Below, piece after piece: positions 5,961 to 6,239 of a DNA stretch of 6,239 nt. The stretch comes from Chloroflexota bacterium (lineage in GTDB: Bacteria > Chloroflexota > Dehalococcoidia > Lucifugimonadales > JACPCL1), in assembly GCA_016210375.1 (NCBI GenBank), contig JACQUH010000264.1, positions 1-6,239 of the forward strand. Direction: 5' to 3'. The translations under genes and the position numbers were made by a program. The first letter of the stretch is position 1, and each line of letters opens with the position of its first letter. A model generated the notes under the pieces. That model was not told where the DNA came from. It saw only the letters and a list, made by a program, of their open reading frames with translations, and ran no database searches.

Positions 5961-6086
5961 ACCTGGCACTTTAGTAACTGTCTCAAAACCCGCTTTGGCA
6001 CCGCCTCCTGAAGGGGGCGGCATCATGCCCCAGCCTTCAGGCTGGGGTGAAGAAGGCCATTCTGAGATAGTTACTTGGTGCCAGGT
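5961..6086. repeat. Complete nested palindromic MITE-like element (copy A)
   Basis: Inverted ends of about 24 bases match with one gap and three or four mismatches: ACCTGGCAC...AGTAACTGTCTCA at 5961-5985 against the complement of 6063-6086. The core 5973-6075 is absent from the related site at 1691-1782. Inside are two hairpins: 6001-6020 (8-base arms, one G-T pair, TGAA loop) and 6028-6047 (perfect 8-base arms, TTCA loop). They are joined by the near-palindrome GGCATCATGCC, so the whole element is a palindrome centred near 6024. It has no coding capacity, so any mobility would need a transposase supplied in trans. Confidence 0.75.
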
Positions 6087-6134
6087 CAAGCTAACCGCCA
6101 CTCCCCAGCAAGGAGAGCCAACCCGCTGGCTTTC

Positions 6135-6163
6135 TTGACCCACTCCTGGGCCCCTGCTACACT
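6135..6163 (+). promoter_or_regulatory. Sigma-70-type promoter of the tRNA gene
   Basis: TTGACC (6135-6140) and TACACT (6158-6163) are separated by exactly 17 bases. The expected transcription start near 6170 lies about 11 bases before the tRNA 5' end. Confidence 0.7.
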
Positions 6164-6180
6164 TGGCGTGCACCTCCGAC

Positions 6181-6239
6181 GGGCGGTTAGCTCAGTTGGT
6201 TAGAGCGTCGCGTTGACATCGCGGAGGTCATTGGTTCGA
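6181..6239 (+). tRNA. tRNA-Val (anticodon GAC), truncated by window end
   Basis: The 5' acceptor strand GGGCGGT (6181-6187), D-stem GCTC/GAGC (6190-6193 and 6203-6206), anticodon stem TCGCG/CGCGG (6208-6212 and 6220-6224, one wobble) and loop TTGACAT give anticodon GAC at 6215-6217, which reads the valine codon GTC. The sequence stops inside the T-loop at TTCGA, so the 3' acceptor strand is outside the window. Confidence 0.95.

Overview
The window is 6239 bases of GC-rich bacterial DNA. It holds three complete protein genes, the first 59 bases of a tRNA gene, and about 1.2 kb of spacer dense in palindromic repeats. GC-rich coding, a TTG start and the GlnA and GlnE types would fit Chloroflexota (Dehalococcoidia-like). 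That placement is a guess from general impression; no marker in the window settles it.

Layout. Positions 1-70 are the right half of a palindromic repeat, followed by a strong bidirectional terminator (85-115). glnA, a type I glutamine synthetase with a recognisable adenylylation tyrosine, lies on the minus strand at 133-1572. A 527-base spacer (1573-2099) carries a repeat remnant, a GC hairpin and a second palindromic element. A cytoplasmic alkaline-phosphatase-superfamily phosphodiesterase follows on the minus strand (2100-3302). A 336-base divergent spacer (3303-3638) contains three stacked palindromes, one of them a perfect 39-base palindrome. A plus-strand gene at 3639-5840 encodes a GlnE-family nucleotidyltransferase with an unusual layout. 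The last spacer (5841-6180) holds a complete nested palindromic element and a good promoter, which drives tRNA-Val(GAC), cut off by the window end.

How the genes may work together. GlnA makes glutamine, and its Tyr407 is the predicted site for AMP attachment. The GlnE-like protein has one catalytic half instead of the usual two. Its N-terminal 280 residues look like the tandem ACT module normally found at the C-terminus of the PII uridylyltransferase GlnD, so it may sense glutamine itself and modify GlnA without PII. The phosphodiesterase between them belongs to a superfamily that cleaves nucleotide phosphodiesters. It could replace the missing deadenylylating half, but this is a hypothesis. 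A compact adenylylation module of glnA, phosphodiesterase and ACT-ACT-glnE is the most interesting reading of the window. The second point of interest is a repeat family with shared terminal inverted repeats and TGAA/TTCA-loop hairpins, including an apparent filled and empty site pair.
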